Assembly (NCBI GenBank): GCA_026225395.1
Contig: JAMFSR010000033.1
Location: 1 to 64,000 of the forward strand
Length of the DNA: 64,000 nucleotides
Reading direction: 5' to 3'
Origin: Granulicella sapmiensis
GTDB taxonomy: Bacteria > Acidobacteriota > Terriglobia > Terriglobales > Acidobacteriaceae
In this document: positions 1 through 6,295 of the stretch, piece after piece
How positions within the stretch are numbered: position 1 is the stretch's first letter
How the letters are laid out: each line of letters opens with the position of its first letter
The notes under the pieces: generated by a model
The model's database searches: none
Seen by the model: only the letters and a program-made list of their open reading frames with translations
What the model was told of the DNA's origin: nothing
Position numbers and translations under genes: made by a program

Positions 1-1280
1 CTCGCCCTCCTCGAGTCCGACGTCAACCTCGACGTCGTCAAGCAGCTCATGGAGCACATCCGCACCCGCGCCCTCGGCACCCAGGTCGCCACCGCCCTCT
101 CGCCCACCGAGCAAATCGTCAAAATCGTCAATGACGAGCTCGTGAACATACTCGGCAAGGACACCGCGCGCTTCAAGTTCTCCTCGCAGCCCCCGTCCGT
201 CATCCTCATGGCTGGCCTGCAGGGATCAGGTAAGACCACCACCTCCGGCAAGCTCGCCCAGTGGCTCAAAAAAGCGGGTCACCGCCCCATGCTCGTCTCC
301 GTCGACGTCTACCGCCCCGCCGCCCGCGAGCAGCTCGCCATCGTCGCCCGCTCCACCGGCTCCCAGATCTACGAGGGCAAATTAGCCGAAGGCGAAGCCA
401 ATACCGACACCGTCCTCCGCCTCGCCAAGGAGGCCAAACGCGAGGCCGCCAGCTACGGCTGCGACATCCTCATCGTCGACACCGCCGGCCGCAACCAGAT
501 CGACGCCGCCCTCATGGACGAGATGGCGCAGCTCAAAAAACTCCTCAACCCGTCCGAGATCCTCTTCGTCGCCGACGCCATGACCGGCCAGGACGCCGTC
601 AACTCCGCCAAGGCCTTCAACGACCGCCTCGCCATCACCGGCGCCATCCTCACCAAGATGGACGGCGACTCCCGCGGCGGCGCCGCCCTCTCCATCCGCC
701 AGATCACCGGCCAGCCCATCAAGTTCCTCGGCACCGGCGAAAAACCCTCGCCTTCGAACCCTTCCACCCCGACCGCATCGTCGGCCGCATCCTCGGCATG
801 GGCGACGTCGCCACCCTCCTCGAACGCGCCGAAGAAAAACTCGACAAGGGCAAGGCCGAAGCCTTCGCCCGCAAGGCCCTCGGCGGCGAAGGCTTCTCGC
901 TCGAAGACTTCCGCGAGCAGCTCCGCCAGATCAAAAAGCTGGGCTCCATGCAGTCCATCCTCAAGATGCTGCCCTCGGTAGGCCCTTTCGCCGGCCTCCA
1001 GCAGGCCGCCGGCTCGGTCGACGAAAAGCAGTTCCAGCGCGTGGAAACCATCATCGACTCGATGACCAAAAAAGAACGCCAGAACTCCGCCATCATCAAC
1101 GGCAGCCGCCGCAAGCGCATCGCCCTCGGCGCCGGCGTCCAGGTCTCCGAGGTCAACAACCTCCTCAAGCAACACGCCCAGATGAGCAAGATGTTCAAAA
1201 CCATGGGCTCCGGCGGAGGCGCTAAAATGCAACAACGCCTCATGAGCCAAATGGGCGGCGGACAGAGGTTTGGGCGGTAG
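1..1280 (+). CDS. ffh: Signal recognition particle GTPase Ffh, 5'-partial and frameshifted
   Basis: Ffh binds 4.5S RNA and signal sequences and, with FtsY, delivers ribosomes to the membrane. The window opens inside the helical N domain (LALLESDVNLDVV), so about 25-30 residues are missing. The G domain shows the P-loop GLQGSGKTT (about nt 214-240), DVYRPAAREQL, DTAGR and TKMDGDSRGG. The Met-rich M domain (MLPSVGPFAGL, SRRKRIALGAGVQVSEVN, MQQRLMSQMGGG) ends at 1280. The first part is in frame 1 and the part after about nt 744 is in frame 3. The break is at an A5 tract (740-744) in the codons for GEK; six A would restore GEKTLAFEPFHPDR, close to GEKTEALEPFHPDR of E. coli. Because the gene is essential, a base-call error in the homopolymer is the likeliest cause. 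Identity is very secure. Confidence 0.95.
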
Positions 1281-1329
1281 CTTCTTTTCACAAATAATTG
1301 CGATTGAATTCTTACCGGTGAAATAGTCT

Positions 1330-1965
1330 ATGAGTCGACTCATTGAGGCTTTCGGGATTAGTAGCCTTCTGTTTGCAGCAGGATGTACGCGAAATATTTC
1401 CAATCCGTCCATTCAACCAAATACACTCACCCGACCCCAAGTTCGAGAGATCATCGACGCGAATCTTGCTAATGAATGGCGCTCCTCCCCACAAACAATC
1501 TGGATACCTTACGGCCCTCTTCCTCGGATGTTTCCCGGCGAAAAATGCAATGATGATGCCTACCTGCCAACAAAGATAACTGTTGCGAGACATTTCCATT
1601 ACATTGAAGCAGGTCTTTTAGATCAGCAGGAAACCAAACCATGCCGGGAATGGGTTCTGAAACTAACAGCTCTATCCAAACATGATTTAGTAGAAGAACC
1701 CTCAAATTCGGTAAACGCCGCTGAAGGCCATATTCGATCCGCTACTTTCAATAAATACGCGGTGACTGGGATCGTTCAAGATATAAACCACGCTACAGCG
1801 GAAGTCGAAATAACGTATTTACTTACCGCAAGCGGTCTTGCTTGGGCAAAGGCTGGTGGCAAACCCAGCGAAAAGAATTGCATCTACCAAAACGCTGAAT
1901 CAATATGCAGCGATTCATTAGATTTCACCAAATTTGATGATGGATGGCGCATTGGTGAGCCGTGA
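1330..1965 (+). CDS. Putative lipoprotein of unknown function
   Basis: This is a 211-residue protein I do not recognise. The N-terminus (MSRLIEAFGISSLLFAAGC) has a short hydrophobic stretch ending in a lipobox-like AAGC, so Cys19 may be lipidated. The rest is soluble with scattered Cys residues and no known motif. The DNA is visibly AT-richer than ffh upstream and its codon use differs from neighbouring core genes, which fits recent acquisition. It follows ffh in the same direction by 49 nt without an obvious terminator. The ATG at 1330 is the only start that keeps the export signal. Confidence 0.6.
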   Translation: MSRLIEAFGISSLLFAAGCTRNISNPSIQPNTLTRPQVREIIDANLANEWRSSPQTIWIPYGPLPRMFPGEKCNDDAYLPTKITVARHFHYIEAGLLDQQETKPCREWVLKLTALSKHDLVEEPSNSVNAAEGHIRSATFNKYAVTGIVQDINHATAEVEITYLLTASGLAWAKAGGKPSEKNCIYQNAESICSDSLDFTKFDDGWRIGEP

Positions 1966-2037
1966 TTCGACCAATTAATTCAAGTGCAATGCAACCTTCG
2001 CGCAAAAGTTTAACATACAAACGTCTAACATATAGAT

Positions 2038-2238
2038 ATGAGTAAATATTATGCGGTGTATGAGGGTGATCGAGAAATAGAAACGGTAGCTAACCTCTTT
2101 GGTGCAGCTAAGGTATGGGACCTAAATCGGCAAACTAGAAGCGTCTACGCCATCGCCCCGACAGGAAATGGCGGAACTTGGAAGAAAATCGAACAGATTA
2201 CTAACGAAAATCTGCGCGGCATCTTAAGACCTCTGTAG
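2038..2238 (+). CDS. Small hypothetical protein, 66 aa
   Basis: A 66-residue open frame (MSKYYAVYEGDREIETVANL...) with AT-richer codons like the gene before it. No family is recognised. The mix of charged and aromatic residues reads like a small folded cytoplasmic protein. No Shine-Dalgarno sequence is visible. The upstream DNA contains TAACATA twice (2011-2017 and 2026-2032), and the second could be a -10 element placing transcription start near the ATG. It may be a small horizontally acquired gene or a chance frame. Confidence 0.4.
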   Translation: MSKYYAVYEGDREIETVANLFGAAKVWDLNRQTRSVYAIAPTGNGGTWKKIEQITNENLRGILRPL

Positions 2239-2272
2239 AAGGCGATCGCGGGCGGGCAGGTGGCCTACATTC

Positions 2273-2335
2273 GGGTGCCCCATCTTCGCGACAGTTTCAT
2301 CGTCGCTAAGGTGGGCAGCGCGCGAAGGCGCGACC
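2273..2335 (+). repeat. REP-like repeat A, copy 1 (upstream of RAYT)
   Basis: A 63-nt element beginning GGGTGCCCCATC and ending GCGCGAAGGCGCGACC. It matches 2986-3048 in the same orientation with about ten mismatches by eye. It contains two short dyads: GCCCCATCTT against AAGGTGGGC, and GCGCG-AAGG-CGCG. Confidence 0.8.
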
Positions 2336-2377
2336 GCTCTCTCCCAAACCAGGCACTCCCTCACCGCTTTGTCCCAC

Positions 2378-2479
2378 CTTAGCCGCAAAGAACGCGGCGA
2401 AGAGGGGGCACCCGGATTCCGCCCATTCCCAAATCGGAACCCAGCTTAGCCGCAAAAGCGTGGGAAGAGGGGACACCCA
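2378..2479 (+). repeat. Two degenerate tandem units upstream of the RAYT gene
   Basis: CTTAGCCGCAAAG...GAGGGGGCACCC (2378-2413) and CTTAGCCGCAAAAG...GAGGGGACACCC (2445-2479) are degenerate copies with a 67-nt period. A related CAACCGCAAAGGACGCG stretch lies at about 3076-3092 on the other side of the transposase gene. They probably belong to the same REP array. Confidence 0.6.
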
Positions 2480-2515
2480 CCATGAAACCGGGCGGTACAC
2501 CCATACACTTCACCC

Positions 2516-2980
2516 ATGCCTCTAGGCCTCAAGCGATATCACACGATGGGTCACGATCATTTCGTCACCTTTAGCTGTTATCAGCGCCGTCCGTACTTCC
2601 GCACTGCCAAATCACGCGACCTCTTCGAACGTTCCCTCGAACAAACCAGGCAGAAGTATCAGTTCGAGATCTACGCCTACGTTGTCATGCCCGAGCACGT
2701 CCACCTTCTGCTCTCGGAGCCCAAAGTGGAACCGCTTTCAAAAGCGATCCAGGCACTGAAAGTCTCCGTGAGCAAACAATCCGCGCAAAAACCTTTCTGG
2801 CAAGATCGCTATCACGACTTCAACGTCTTCACCTGGCCGAAGTTCCTTGAAAAGCGCCGCTACGCCCACCGCAATCCCGTCAAACGCGAACTCATCCTCA
2901 GTTCCGAGGACTGGCCCCATTCCAGCTATCTGACGTATATCAACAACCAGCAACGAACGGTCTTCATCACCATCGACTAG
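2516..2980 (+). CDS. REP-associated tyrosine transposase (RAYT, Y1/HUH family)
   Basis: RAYTs are single-domain HUH endonucleases related to IS200/IS605 TnpA that nick and probably spread REP hairpins. This 154-residue protein has the family layout: an N-terminal strand YHTMGHDHFVTFSCYQRRPY, the HUH pair in MPEHVHLLLSEP (about residues 58-69), a helix with Gln/Lys, and YAHRNPVKREL near the C-terminus. The nucleophile candidate is a Tyr in the region ending in RRYAHRNPV. Length is typical for a small RAYT. The gene lies between direct copies of repeat A, the arrangement expected for a RAYT and its substrate. It seems intact. The ATG at 2516 has no clear Shine-Dalgarno sequence. Confidence 0.9.
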   Translation: MPLGLKRYHTMGHDHFVTFSCYQRRPYFRTAKSRDLFERSLEQTRQKYQFEIYAYVVMPEHVHLLLSEPKVEPLSKAIQALKVSVSKQSAQKPFWQDRYHDFNVFTWPKFLEKRRYAHRNPVKRELILSSEDWPHSSYLTYINNQQRTVFITID

Positions 2981-2985
2981 CAACC

Positions 2986-3048
2986 GGGTGCCCCATCCTC
3001 ACGACGGCATCATCGTCGTTAGGGTGGGCATCGCGCGAAAGCGCGACC
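2986..3048 (+). repeat. REP-like repeat A, copy 2 (downstream of RAYT)
   Basis: A 63-nt direct copy of the element at 2273-2335: GGGTGCCCCATCCTC...AGGGTGGGC...GCGCGAAAGCGCGACC. It begins a few bases after the transposase stop codon, so the two copies frame the RAYT gene. Confidence 0.8.
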
Positions 3049-3180
3049 CGCACCTCCCTCAACCCTCCACCACCCCTCAACCGCAAAGGACGCGGGCGTT
3101 GAGGGCTCACCCGCACCCGTCTCTCGTCGACACTCCCCCGACATGCCCCACAACCTCAACCGTCCCCAATACCCAAAGCC

Positions 3181-3312
3181 CCAAAGGCCCGACGACATCA
3201 CAGCCTAGTCCGAAGCCCCAGGAAAAACCCGCGTCACAGACGCCACCACTCTGCCCTGAGCGCAGTCGAACGGGCCCCAATGAAGGCGCGAGCCGCAACG
3301 CCTGAATTGCCT
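3181..3312 (+). repeat. Repeat B, copy 1 (with internal insertion)
   Basis: CCAAAGGCCCGACGACATCA...GAAGCCCCAG and TGAAGGCGCGAGCCGCAACG...CTGAATTGCC match the two halves of 4677-4750 in the same orientation. Here the halves are separated by about 60 nt containing CCCTGAGCGCAGTCGAACGG. The 3049-3339 stretch holds no gene; it consists of this repeat and low-complexity C-rich DNA. Confidence 0.8.
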
Positions 3313-3339
3313 TCTTCTTTGCCACCGCAGACGCTTGGG

Positions 3340-3555
3340 TTACGCCGAAACATCCTTCAAAGCATCCTCAACGCTCAACCCATCGAGCCACTGATGCCTG
3401 TCCTGCGTATAGTCCCCAGACCCCGCCCGATACACCCGCAGGAACCGCGCCAGCCCATACACACCGAGCTCGCGCTGTAGAATCGTGAGCGCATGGCGTT
3501 CCAACTGGTCGTCGGTCATCTTATCGACCTGCTCTACCATCTCTATCGGCGCCAT
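3340..3555 (-). CDS. Small putative antitoxin partner of the PIN protein, 71 aa
   Basis: A 71-residue acidic protein whose body reads DQLERHALTILQRELGVYGL followed by ARFLRVYRAGSGDYTQDR and HQWLDGLSVEDAL. I have seen similar small proteins beside PIN-domain toxins but cannot name the family. A near-perfect Shine-Dalgarno GGAGGTGA stands a few bases before the ATG at 3555. It starts 20 nt downstream of the PIN gene on the same strand, so the pair is probably co-transcribed with the toxin first. The antitoxin role is inferred from that pairing. Confidence 0.6.
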   Translation of the reverse strand: MAPIEMVEQVDKMTDDQLERHALTILQRELGVYGLARFLRVYRAGSGDYTQDRHQWLDGLSVEDALKDVSA

Positions 3556-3575
3556 AGCTCACCTCCGTAACCAGT

Positions 3576-3992
3576 CTACCGATTCATCACCGGAACCAGA
3601 GGCTTTCCTAAACCTCGTCCCGCCTTCTTGATGAATCGATCATCCGTCGTCAACAGCGCATCCGCGCCATCGGCTTCAGCATAAGCAAGATGCAAAGCAT
3701 CGAACGCCCCATACCCTGCCGCATGAAGTTCCTTCGCTCTTTCCCTCACAGCCGCCGCAATCTCACGGAACTCATTCGCATAGGACAGCAGCCCAAGAGC
3801 GTCGTTGCGCTTATCCCGATCAGGATTCCTGGCGATCTCCCGCTCCAGAGCAACGCTCGCAGACCATTCCGCGCTTCCTAGAAGGATCATGCGAAAGATG
3901 TTCTCAATTACCTCTGCCTCAACAGCGACCCTGGCTTGTGTCCTGTCATCAGAAAGCCGATTCAGCACACATGCGTCGAGATAAATCTTCAA
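3576..3992 (-). CDS. PIN-domain ribonuclease (VapC-like toxin)
   Basis: PIN toxins are Mg-dependent RNases with four acidic residues. Visible here are the first Asp in KIYLDACVLNRL, an internal acidic region, and the C-terminal pair in FDALHLAYAEADGADALLTT followed by DDRF. The frame can open at TTG 4010, but TTG 3992 gives MKIYLDACV, the usual short PIN N-terminus, and has AGAGGGGA just upstream; I chose 3992 (about 138 aa). It is followed 20 nt later by a 71-residue probable antitoxin. The module sits between two direct copies of repeat B, so it looks mobile or recently gained. Confidence 0.85.
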   Translation of the reverse strand: MKIYLDACVLNRLSDDRTQARVAVEAEVIENIFRMILLGSAEWSASVALEREIARNPDRDKRNDALGLLSYANEFREIAAAVRERAKELHAAGYGAFDALHLAYAEADGADALLTTDDRFIKKAGRGLGKPLVPVMNR

Positions 3993-4057
3993 AACTTCCC
4001 CTCTACTCAACAGAATCGTGGCCCAATTCTAAAGCGCCTTGTGGCTAGCCGACTGAT

Positions 4058-4603
4058 TCAATCACGCAGAAACCCGATCAGCCCAAGGATCCCATTTCGA
4101 CTCATCTGCTCCGCGAATATCCGCTGATACGTCGCGACCACCCAGACCGCTCCCGTGCTGAGGTCGTAGACACGCCACCCGTTGGCCGTCTTTGCAACGC
4201 GATAGGCGACGGACACCGACCGCCGGTTGCCGACCATCTGGGATTCGACGACCACATCCGTAGCATCAGGCGTCGCTCGCAGCGGCTTATAGTCCGCACG
4301 CTGATCGCGCATCTGGGCAAGGTCGTCCGCGTATCTTTCGATCAGCAACTTCTTGAACTGCTCCACAATGTAGTGGCGCTGGTCCGGGGTCGCGACCAAC
4401 CAGTGACTCCCCACGCAGAGACGCATCGTGCGCTGCAAATCAACGTAGGGCCAGATCTTCTGGTCCATCATCGCGGAGATCTTACTCCGATCACCCTGCA
4501 GCGAAGCATCGCCCTTGATCGTGTCCATCACGTCGTGTACAACCGCCTTCACCAGACCGTCGGGCGTTGAAGCATCGTGGGCGAGTTGCGAGTCCAATGA
4601 CAT
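4058..4603 (-). CDS. MlaC-family phospholipid-binding protein, orphan, signal peptide out of frame
   Basis: MlaC carries phospholipid between the outer membrane Mla complex and the MlaFEDB transporter. The fold signature is visible: IKGDASLQGDRSKISAMMDQ, KIWPYVDLQRTMRLCVGSHW, ATPDQRHYIVEQFKKLLIE, then NGWRVYDLSTGAVWVVATYQ and the Ile-Gly-Leu-rich end. The ATG at 4603 has GGAGGG upstream, but the 181-residue product has no signal peptide. A hydrophobic stretch (VVDLLLLLVLTSLFGGFF) is encoded just upstream in another frame, next to a T5 tract (about 4617-4622). So the gene is probably frameshifted, or its 5' end was damaged by the adjoining repeat B. No mlaD/E/F gene is nearby. Family assignment is fairly secure; function of this copy is doubtful. 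Confidence 0.7.
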   Translation of the reverse strand: MSLDSQLAHDASTPDGLVKAVVHDVMDTIKGDASLQGDRSKISAMMDQKIWPYVDLQRTMRLCVGSHWLVATPDQRHYIVEQFKKLLIERYADDLAQMRDQRADYKPLRATPDATDVVVESQMVGNRRSVSVAYRVAKTANGWRVYDLSTGAVWVVATYQRIFAEQMSRNGILGLIGFLRD

Positions 4604-4676
4604 TCGGGAAAAACCCTCCAAAAAGCGACGTAAGTACGAGCAAGAGTAACAGGTCAACTACAAACAACCCCAAGGG

Positions 4677-4750
4677 CCAAAGGCCCGACAACATCACAGC
4701 CTGGGCCGAAGTCCCAGTGAAGGCGTGAGCCGCAACGCCTGAATTTCCTT
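4677..4750 (+). repeat. Repeat B, copy 2
   Basis: A 74-nt compact copy (CCAAAGGCCCGACAACATCA...CGCAACGCCTGAATTTCC) in direct orientation to 3181-3312. It abuts the 5' end of the mlaC-like gene and precedes higB. Confidence 0.8.
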
Positions 4751-4782
4751 TCATCACTCCGTCACAAACATTGCAAAAAAGG

Positions 4783-4788
4783 TATAAT
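4783..4788 (+). promoter_or_regulatory. Consensus -10 box of higBA, implying a leaderless mRNA
   Basis: A perfect TATAAT lies six bases before the ATG of higB at 4795, so transcription should start at or within a base of the A of the start codon. No Shine-Dalgarno sequence could then be present, and none is seen. Confidence 0.65.
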
Positions 4789-4794
4789 CAATTC

Positions 4795-5118
4795 ATGTCC
4801 TGGATCGTTGAGTTCCTTGATAAGGACGTGGAAGCCGCGCTCGATGCCTTGCCTGCAGACATGCGTGCGCACTTTCTACGCATCGTAAACCTGATTCAGT
4901 CCGAGGGCCTCGAGCGAGTCCGCGAACCCTACATTAAGCATCTCGAAGCGAAGCTTTGGGAGATGCGCCTGAAGGGCAGAAGCGGCATCGCCCGTGCCAT
5001 CTATGTCACAGCCATCGGCAAACGGATCGTCGTCGTCCACGTTTTCACCAAGAAGACTCAGAAGACGTCCCGCCATGAGATTGAAACTGCTCTGAAGCGG
5101 GCCAAGGAGGTCGAATGA
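4795..5118 (+). CDS. higB: HigB/Gp49-like RelE-superfamily toxin
   Basis: RelE-superfamily mRNA interferase of the phage-derived Gp49/HigB type. The 107-residue protein has the family pattern: MSWIVEFLDKDVEAALDALP at the start, IKHLEAKLWEMRLKGRSGIA in the core (strand with the conserved W/R residues), then IVVVHVFTKKTQKTSRHEIE and a basic C-terminal helix. The frame is open from TTG 4771, but ATG 4795 gives the usual N-terminus and matches the -10 box. It overlaps higA by 4 nt (ATGA), the toxin-first order typical of higBA. Such operons are normally repressed by the antitoxin, so the -10 region is the probable operator. Confidence 0.85.
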   Translation: MSWIVEFLDKDVEAALDALPADMRAHFLRIVNLIQSEGLERVREPYIKHLEAKLWEMRLKGRSGIARAIYVTAIGKRIVVVHVFTKKTQKTSRHEIETALKRAKEVE

Positions 5119-5429
5119 AACGCAAGTTCATCCCCGCAGAAGAGGCCTTCGCTCGTTGGAAGAAAGACCCTGAATTCGTCGCCGCCTACGCCGCGCTCGA
5201 AGACGAGTTCGCCCTCGCATCCTCGCTCATCGAAGCCCGCGCCAAAGCCGACATGACCCAGGAGCAGGTCGCGCAGGCCATGGGAACCACCCAGGCAGTA
5301 GTCGCCCGCCTCGAAAGCGGCAAAGTGCGGCCCTCGACCCGTACCCTGGAGCGCTTCGCCAAAGCCACCCACTCCCGCCTTCGCATTTCCTTCGAATCTC
5401 ACGCCAAACCCGCGCGCCGAGCGAGGTAA
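5115..5429 (+). CDS. higA: HigA-like antitoxin, XRE family
   Basis: A 104-residue partner of the HigB-like toxin. The C-terminal half is a classical Xre helix-turn-helix: ASSLIEARAKADMTQEQVAQ, AMGTTQAVVARLESGKVRPS, TRTLERFAKATHSRLRISFE. The N-terminal 35 residues (KRKFIPAEEAFARWKKDPEF) are the toxin-contacting part in related proteins. It is translationally coupled to higB through ATGA. A terminator-like hairpin lies 145 nt downstream. Confidence 0.9.
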   Translation: MKRKFIPAEEAFARWKKDPEFVAAYAALEDEFALASSLIEARAKADMTQEQVAQAMGTTQAVVARLESGKVRPSTRTLERFAKATHSRLRISFESHAKPARRAR

Positions 5430-5573
5430 CGAACGGCGTCTAAAATCCTGTCAACCCCCCACGCCCGTGCAAAACTCATAAAACCCGCACCAACACTGGC
5501 GATTTCTCTCCAAAAAACTTGGCATAGTTACCCCATCCAACTCGCTACAATAGAAGTAGCCCGAAATACACCC

Positions 5574-5597
5574 AAAGCCCGGCCATCGCCGGGCTTT
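5574..5597 (+). terminator. Strong hairpin, terminator or leader attenuator
   Basis: AAAGCCCGGC-CATC-GCCGGGCTTT is a perfect 10-bp stem with a 4-nt loop. It is followed by CGCATTT rather than a full T-tract. It may end the higBA transcript. A TACAAT box at 5546-5551 lies just before it, so it could also be a 5' hairpin of the next gene. The surrounding 5430-5706 holds no convincing gene. Confidence 0.6.
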
Positions 5598-5706
5598 CGC
5601 ATTTAACCCGGGAGCGGCATGGGGGTACTTCAACAAGTCAACCCTCAACCCGCTTCCTTTCAAGACCTTAGGTCAAAAAGTCACCGGGGGGAGGGGCCCC
5701 CACCCT

Positions 5707-6006
5707 ATGCCATCGACAACACCTGCACCCACCTGCCACCACATCTTCGCCGACCGCCACCGCTGCGGCTCACCCGCCCTGCGCGGCGAGCGCTTCTGCT
5801 ACTTCCACCACCCCAGCCGCCGGCCGGCCGCCAACCCCTACGCCCACCGGGCTCGCCGCGGCTTCCACCTGCCTGCCCCACGAAACCACCATGAACTCCA
5901 GCAAGCCCTCGGCGAAGTCATCACCCGCGTCGCCGCCAACAAGCTTGACGTCCACCGCGCCGGCCTGCTCCTCTACAGCCTTCAGATCGCCAGCCGGAAC
6001 CTATGA
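5707..6006 (+). CDS. Small Cys/His-rich protein, possible metal-binding, 99 aa
   Basis: The N-terminal half has a compact Cys/His pattern: TCHHIFADRHRCGSPALRGE then RFCYFHHPSRRP. The CHH...C...C-YFHH spacing resembles a small zinc-binding knuckle that I recall from many acidobacterial hypothetical proteins, often present in several copies per genome. The C-terminal half (HHELQQALGEVITRVAANKL, then DVHRAGLLLYSLQIAS) looks like one or two helices. Function is unknown; nucleic-acid binding is a guess. The gene ends directly against a bidirectional hairpin. The ATG at 5707 gives the full Cys/His motif. Confidence 0.75.
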   Translation: MPSTTPAPTCHHIFADRHRCGSPALRGERFCYFHHPSRRPAANPYAHRARRGFHLPAPRNHHELQQALGEVITRVAANKLDVHRAGLLLYSLQIASRNL

Positions 6007-6043
6007 CCGGGCGCATAGTCCCGCGGAAAGCGGGAATGCCCGG
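6007..6043. terminator. Bidirectional terminator-like hairpin
   Basis: CCGGGC and GCCCGG form the outer stem, and TCCCGC-GGAAA-GCGGGA the inner stem. It begins at the base after the stop of the plus-strand Cys/His gene and ends 8 bases before the stop of the minus-strand 34-codon gene. That is where a shared terminator for convergent genes would be. Confidence 0.6.
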
Positions 6044-6051
6044 TTCTACCG

Positions 6052-6156
6052 TCAGGCCTTGAAGCAGGCCAGAAACAACACAAAGCTGATCCCAAACGCC
6101 ACCAGGAACAACGGCCACCAACGTTCAAACCAGTGCGATTCGTGCGAAGAGCTCAT
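6052..6156 (-). CDS. 34-residue single-pass membrane protein
   Basis: A short gene reading MSSSHESHWFERWWPLFLVA then FGISFVLFLACFKA. Residues about 13-32 form one hydrophobic transmembrane helix after a polar, Trp-rich N-terminus. The start is well supported: AAGGAG (minus strand, 6165-6170) stands 8 nt before the ATG at 6156, one of the best Shine-Dalgarno sequences in the window. A hairpin lies directly after the stop. The neighbour on the upstream side is the divergently transcribed sigma operon (6296). I do not recognise a family; tiny membrane proteins of this form often serve as subunits or regulators of membrane complexes. Confidence 0.6.
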   Translation of the reverse strand: MSSSHESHWFERWWPLFLVAFGISFVLFLACFKA

Positions 6157-6295
6157 CGGTCAATCTCCTTTTCCCTCTCAAAATCCTACCCGAAAAGAAA
6201 CCCACAGCCCATTTCCTGCCTTCCCGTGCAAAAAATATCGCCGTTGTAGTCTTTTCTTCAACGAAGTCGTCTGTTCCGGTGAAGTCCTTTAGGCG

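Noticed and set aside
740..744. Programmed ribosomal frameshift in ffh
   Set aside because: No slippery X XXY YYZ heptamer in the right phase, no stop codon for over 200 bases after the site, and no known precedent in ffh; a base error explains it better.
453..1412. Long minus-strand open frame opposite ffh
   Set aside because: It is the antisense of ffh, with repetitive Leu/Ala/Glu composition caused by GC-rich third positions.
2378..2479. CRISPR array near the RAYT gene
   Set aside because: Only two degenerate units with non-constant spacing; they match REP-type DNA instead.
2738..2983. 81-codon minus-strand frame in the RAYT gene
   Set aside because: Antisense shadow of a protein with clear HUH motifs.
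5451..5663. 70-codon minus-strand frame before the Cys/His gene
   Set aside because: It spans the hairpin and promoter-like box and has no Shine-Dalgarno sequence or sensible composition.
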